A stretch of DNA of 64,000 nt from CAMBRQ01 sp945870325 (GTDB taxonomy: Bacteria > Bacillota > Clostridia > Lachnospirales > Lachnospiraceae), in assembly GCF_050313795.1 (NCBI RefSeq), contig NZ_JBNPMC010000006.1, positions 1-64,000 on the forward strand, given 5' to 3'. This document shows positions 60,934 through 64,000 of the stretch, piece by piece (position 1 is the first letter of the stretch; each line of letters opens with the position of its first letter). Position numbers and translations under genes: made by a program. Under the pieces are notes generated by a model, which searched no databases, had not been told where the DNA came from, and was given only the letters and a program-made list of their open reading frames with translations.

Positions 60934-61815
60934 ATGAAAACACCAAGAATTATTGGAATTGGAATTGCTACTATGGATATCTACTGCCATCAGGGGCGTA
61001 TGTATCCAGGGGGAAATGAGTACAATATAGCGTATAATGCAAGACTTCAGGGAGCCGATACAGGATTCATGGGAATTTTTGCAGATGATCAGGTGGGGAG
61101 GATTCTGGAACAGACATTGGAAGAAGCAGGAATTGATACCAGTCATTCTCATCATGAGTCTGGTTCAAGTGGTTATGCACTGGTAGATCTGCAAGACGGA
61201 GACCGAATTTTCCTGGATTGGAACAAGAAGGGAGTTACAGATCTGTACCCATTTACATTTTCAGATGAAGAGATTGAGTATATCAAGACATTTGATGTGG
61301 CATGTATCAGTTGGGGAGCGAGAGTGAATTTAGATAAGATTAAGAAACTATCTGCTGCTGGAATTCCTATTTGTTATGATTTTTATGACAATTTTACAGA
61401 TGAGGACATTAACAGTATTTCACCATATACCAAGTATGGGTTCTTTTCCAGCAGCCATATATCTGAAGGGGAAGCGAAGGGAGTTCTTAAGAAATGTGTA
61501 GAACTGGGATGTGCAGTTGCAGTAGCGACCAGAGGACATGAGGCGACAATTGCATATGATGGAGCAAAGTATTATTACCAGGATATCTGTAAGGTAAAGC
61601 CAAAGGATACTATGGGAGCAGGAGATTCCTATATCAGTTCTTTTTTAATGAATTATTTATCAGCAGAGACTGACGAGTCTAAAGCTGATGATAAGATAAA
61701 TGCTTCACTGAAGAAAGCGGCAGAATTTGCTGCGACAGTGGTAGTAAAGGATGGCTCATTGGGTGTAGGTTATGACGTCGATCTAAGCCGGCTGTCCGAT
61801 TACATCAATCTTTGA
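60934..61815 (+). CDS. FrlD-like PfkB kinase (fructosamine/fructoselysine 6-kinase type)
   Basis: 293 residues. The start IGIGIATMDIYCHQGRMYPG, GGNEYNIAYNARLQGA, DLQDGDRIFLDWNKKG and DTMGAGDSYISSF follow the plan of FrlD-like PfkB kinases, which phosphorylate Amadori products such as fructoselysine. It is followed by an ABC importer and preceded by a UTRA regulator, as expected for such a locus. The deglycase (FrlB) is not seen and may lie beyond the window. A plain sugar kinase cannot be excluded. Confidence 0.72.
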   Translation: MKTPRIIGIGIATMDIYCHQGRMYPGGNEYNIAYNARLQGADTGFMGIFADDQVGRILEQTLEEAGIDTSHSHHESGSSGYALVDLQDGDRIFLDWNKKGVTDLYPFTFSDEEIEYIKTFDVACISWGARVNLDKIKKLSAAGIPICYDFYDNFTDEDINSISPYTKYGFFSSSHISEGEAKGVLKKCVELGCAVAVATRGHEATIAYDGAKYYYQDICKVKPKDTMGAGDSYISSFLMNYLSAETDESKADDKINASLKKAAEFAATVVVKDGSLGVGYDVDLSRLSDYINL

Positions 61816-61866
61816 TACAGGGTTGATAAGAAAATTCAAAGCAAGTAAAGAAAGGAAGGTCAGATT

Positions 61867-63186
61867 ATGAAAAAGAAAATTGTGTCAGTATTGTTGGTTT
61901 CAACAATGGTAGTTGGTCTATTGGGCGGATGTGCAACGTCTGGAGCAGGCGGATCTTCTGATAATGAAAAGGATGAAAGTGCAGATGGTAAGGTGACGCT
62001 TTCATTCCTTAATAAGTATCCGGAAGAACCATATGCTCAGTATTTTGAAGATGCAGTTGCAGAGTTTGAGGAGCAGAATCCGGATATTGATATCGAGATG
62101 GAGAATGTTTCAGATGAGGCGATTAAAGATAAATTAACAGTTATCGCATCAGGCGGAGACATGCCGGACATCTATATGTCATGGACAGGTGAAAGAGTTA
62201 AGAGGTTTGCACGTGGAGGTAAGGCGCTTGATTTAACACCATACCTGGAAGAAGATTCAGAGTGGACAGATAGTTTCCTGCCGGCATTTTTGAACAACTC
62301 TACAATTGATGGGAGTACATATGCGATTCCATATAGAAGTGGAATTATGTACATGATGTACAATAAGGAAGTGTTCGAGACAAACAACTATGAGATTCCT
62401 GAGACATGGGATGAATTTTTGGCACTCTGCGAGACGATTAAGAATGATACGGAGGTAACGCCAATCGCGTTTGGTAATTCCTCGCCTTGGTATGCATCAT
62501 GGTGGATTGGAATGCTGAATGCAATGATGGTGCCAGCAGATGTTATGGATACAGATTATGATCCGTCAAGCGGAGCATTCACAGATGAAAATTATGTAAA
62601 GGCAGTTCAGGCGTTCCTTGATCTGAATGACAAAGGATACTTTGGGGATCATGTGAATTCTAAGGATTACTATCAGGTTCGTGAGGAATTTTGTGCAGGG
62701 CAGGCAGCTATGATGTTGGACGCAACTCCACAGTTTACCCAGTATGATGACGGTATGGGCACCGGAAACTGGGGATTCTTTAAAATCCCTACTATGGAGG
62801 GTGCAGCAGGTGATTCGGGAACTGTTGGAGGCGGCGGAGAAGCATGGATGATTTCTTCCGCTTGCAAGCATCCGGAAGAGGCAGTTAAATTCTTGAAATT
62901 TATGACAAGTAAGGAAATGGCTGACAAGCAGACAAGTGAAGCGGGGCTGCCGAATGCACTGGTTGGTGGAATTACAGAGGAGAATTCAACAGCAACGCTT
63001 GCTGATGCTTATAAACAGGCAGAAGGTTACACGAATATTGCTGACTGGCTTGACTGTGCGGTAGAGGCAACAATTGCAGATCAGTATATGACAAGCCTTC
63101 AGGAAGGATTGGATGGTAAATCCGCAGAAGATGTTATGGCAGATGTTCAGAAAGTAGCGGCAGAGGTTAAGGCCGAGAATGAGTAG
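61867..63186 (+). CDS. ABC sugar-type solute-binding lipoprotein
   Basis: 439 residues. Signal peptide with lipobox LLGGC (Cys22) anchors it to the outer face of the membrane. Family-1 binding protein: TLSFLNKYPEEPYAQYFED, IASGGDMPDIYMSW, YAIPYRSGIMYMMYNKEVFE, EAWMISSACKHPEEAVKFL. It delivers a sugar or sugar-amine to the permease encoded next. GGAAGG precedes the ATG. Ligand unknown, probably a fructosamine if the kinase call holds. Confidence 0.9.
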   Translation: MKKKIVSVLLVSTMVVGLLGGCATSGAGGSSDNEKDESADGKVTLSFLNKYPEEPYAQYFEDAVAEFEEQNPDIDIEMENVSDEAIKDKLTVIASGGDMPDIYMSWTGERVKRFARGGKALDLTPYLEEDSEWTDSFLPAFLNNSTIDGSTYAIPYRSGIMYMMYNKEVFETNNYEIPETWDEFLALCETIKNDTEVTPIAFGNSSPWYASWWIGMLNAMMVPADVMDTDYDPSSGAFTDENYVKAVQAFLDLNDKGYFGDHVNSKDYYQVREEFCAGQAAMMLDATPQFTQYDDGMGTGNWGFFKIPTMEGAAGDSGTVGGGGEAWMISSACKHPEEAVKFLKFMTSKEMADKQTSEAGLPNALVGGITEENSTATLADAYKQAEGYTNIADWLDCAVEATIADQYMTSLQEGLDGKSAEDVMADVQKVAAEVKAENE

Positions 63187-63224
63187 GATGTGGCATATAT
63201 AGATGAGTTTATAGGCTTATAATC

Positions 63225-63260
63225 AGAAGCGTGCCATGCCGTGCAGGCGGGTACGCTTCT
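63225..63260 (+). other. intra-operon hairpin between binding protein and permease
   Basis: AGAAGCGTGCC (63225-63235) pairs with GGGTACGCTTCT (63249-63260); no T-run follows. Such stems usually stabilise the binding-protein part of the mRNA so that it is made in excess over the permease. Confidence 0.6.
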
Positions 63261-63286
63261 AAAGCACTCATAGAAGGAGTGAGGTT

Positions 63287-64000
63287 ATGAATAGAAAGGG
63301 CAATAGAAAGACGGCATTTATCTATCTTGCACCGGCGATGCTGGTTATCATCGTATTCTTGTATCTCCCGATTATATTGAACTTTATGAATAGTTTATAT
63401 AAGTGGGGAGCAATGTCTACAGAAGTAACATTTGTAGGAGCAAAGTATTATAAAGAACTGTTAGAGGATGAGACGATTCGGATTGCAATCAAGAATAATC
63501 TGGTATTTGCAGTTATGTCGGTGGTATGCCAGATCGGGATTTCATTGGTAATTGCTGCAGTATTAGAAAGTAAATTCTTAAGAAGGTGGCAATCGGTGTT
63601 TCGCACAATCTACTTTATACCGTCGCTGTTGATGGTTACGGTTACTGGTATTACATTCAAGATGTTATACAGTCCGTCGATTGGTCTGATTAACCCGATC
63701 TTGGAGAAGATAGGAATCGACACGTCTGGTATTGATATTTTGGGGAATGCAGGCAGTGCAATCTTTGGTGTGGCTGCAGCATCTCAATGGCAGTATATTG
63801 GATATACGGTAGTATTATTTATTGTGGCAATGCAGAGTATTTCGGAAGATATCTATGAAGCCGCTGAAATTGACGGAGCCGGAGCGATTCAGAGATTTTT
63901 TAGGATTACAGTTCCTATGATGAAAGATACGATTATGATTAATATGATTATTGTTATCACTGGTGCGGTTCGTGTATACGATGAGGTATATGTTATGACA
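63287..64000 (+). CDS. ABC sugar permease (MalF type), partial
   Basis: First ~238 codons; the gene runs off the window. Membrane segments begin FIYLAPAMLVIIVFLYLPII; the ATPase-docking EAA loop is EAAEIDGAGAIQRFFRI. AGAAGGAG precedes the ATG. It pairs with the upstream binding protein; the second permease and further enzymes are expected beyond 64000. Confidence 0.9.
   Translation, partial: MNRKGNRKTAFIYLAPAMLVIIVFLYLPIILNFMNSLYKWGAMSTEVTFVGAKYYKELLEDETIRIAIKNNLVFAVMSVVCQIGISLVIAAVLESKFLRRWQSVFRTIYFIPSLLMVTVTGITFKMLYSPSIGLINPILEKIGIDTSGIDILGNAGSAIFGVAAASQWQYIGYTVVLFIVAMQSISEDIYEAAEIDGAGAIQRFFRITVPMMKDTIMINMIIVITGAVRVYDEVYVMT

Overview
The window is about 64 kb of chromosome from a low-to-mid GC, anaerobic, gut-type Firmicute, most likely a Lachnospiraceae member of the Dorea / Mediterraneibacter / Clostridium scindens neighbourhood. 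The evidence is protein style (glycyl radical enzyme, RlmCD, Lachnospiraceae-type GPH and MATE transporters, GH43), strong AGGAGG ribosome sites, A+T-rich promoters and abundant short intrinsic terminators. The genus assignment is inference. No rRNA, tRNA or CRISPR array was seen.

Layout. 0.1-4.0 kb: polyol operon (dehydrogenase, VOC protein, GPH symporter, fructokinase). 4.1-6.7 kb: a chimeric HPr/Hsp20 ORF, an MFS remnant and a glycogen synthase with a long repeat-rich Lys/Ala/Thr/Glu tail. 7-10.4 kb: glycyl radical hydroxyproline dehydratase and its activase. 10.4-17.7 kb: two MATE exporters, an alanine/glycine symporter, an RsmH-like methyltransferase, a GNAT and RlmCD, followed by an att-like remnant. 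18-27 kb: NUDIX and GNAT genes, a broken HTH gene, a two-component system with an ABC (FtsX) transporter behind a structured leader, a cut IS3 element inside a dead ABC permease, a candidate small RNA and a DHFR-like gene. 27-36 kb: gene debris, HxlR/PPOX pair, SirTM sirtuin, AlbA/wHTH regulator, LysR genes, shrunken YbaK, SDR, split chromate transporter. 36-42 kb: giant DUF4132 protein with a small upstream partner. 42-44 kb: a dead PARG-like gene and a DUF4143 ATPase.

44-51.5 kb is the most unusual locus. A FadR-type GntR regulator is divergent from an operon encoding two large Fe-S/flavin oxidoreductases (winged-helix-like Fe-S domain fused to a GltD-type module), two HypA and one HypB, without any hydrogenase subunit in view. 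Matching 13-bp palindromes lie on both sides of the divergent promoter. The second oxidoreductase is broken by an out-of-frame internal deletion.

51.5-56 kb: MarR, medium-chain dehydrogenase and MFS exporter lie between two copies of a cupin gene; copy one is degraded by two deletions whose ends fall in 7-bp direct repeats. 56-59.5 kb: Y-family polymerase with a YolD-like partner, and an intracellular GH43. 60-64 kb: HutC-type regulator, FrlD-like sugar/fructosamine kinase and a sugar-type ABC transporter running off the end, with similar operator sequences before the regulator and before the kinase.

A recurring theme is small gene-internal deletions, leaving at least a dozen remnants or chimeras among intact operons. 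Where an intact copy allows exact reading (the cupin pair), the deletion ends are short direct repeats. I could not run database searches, so family calls come from recognised motifs and domain order.
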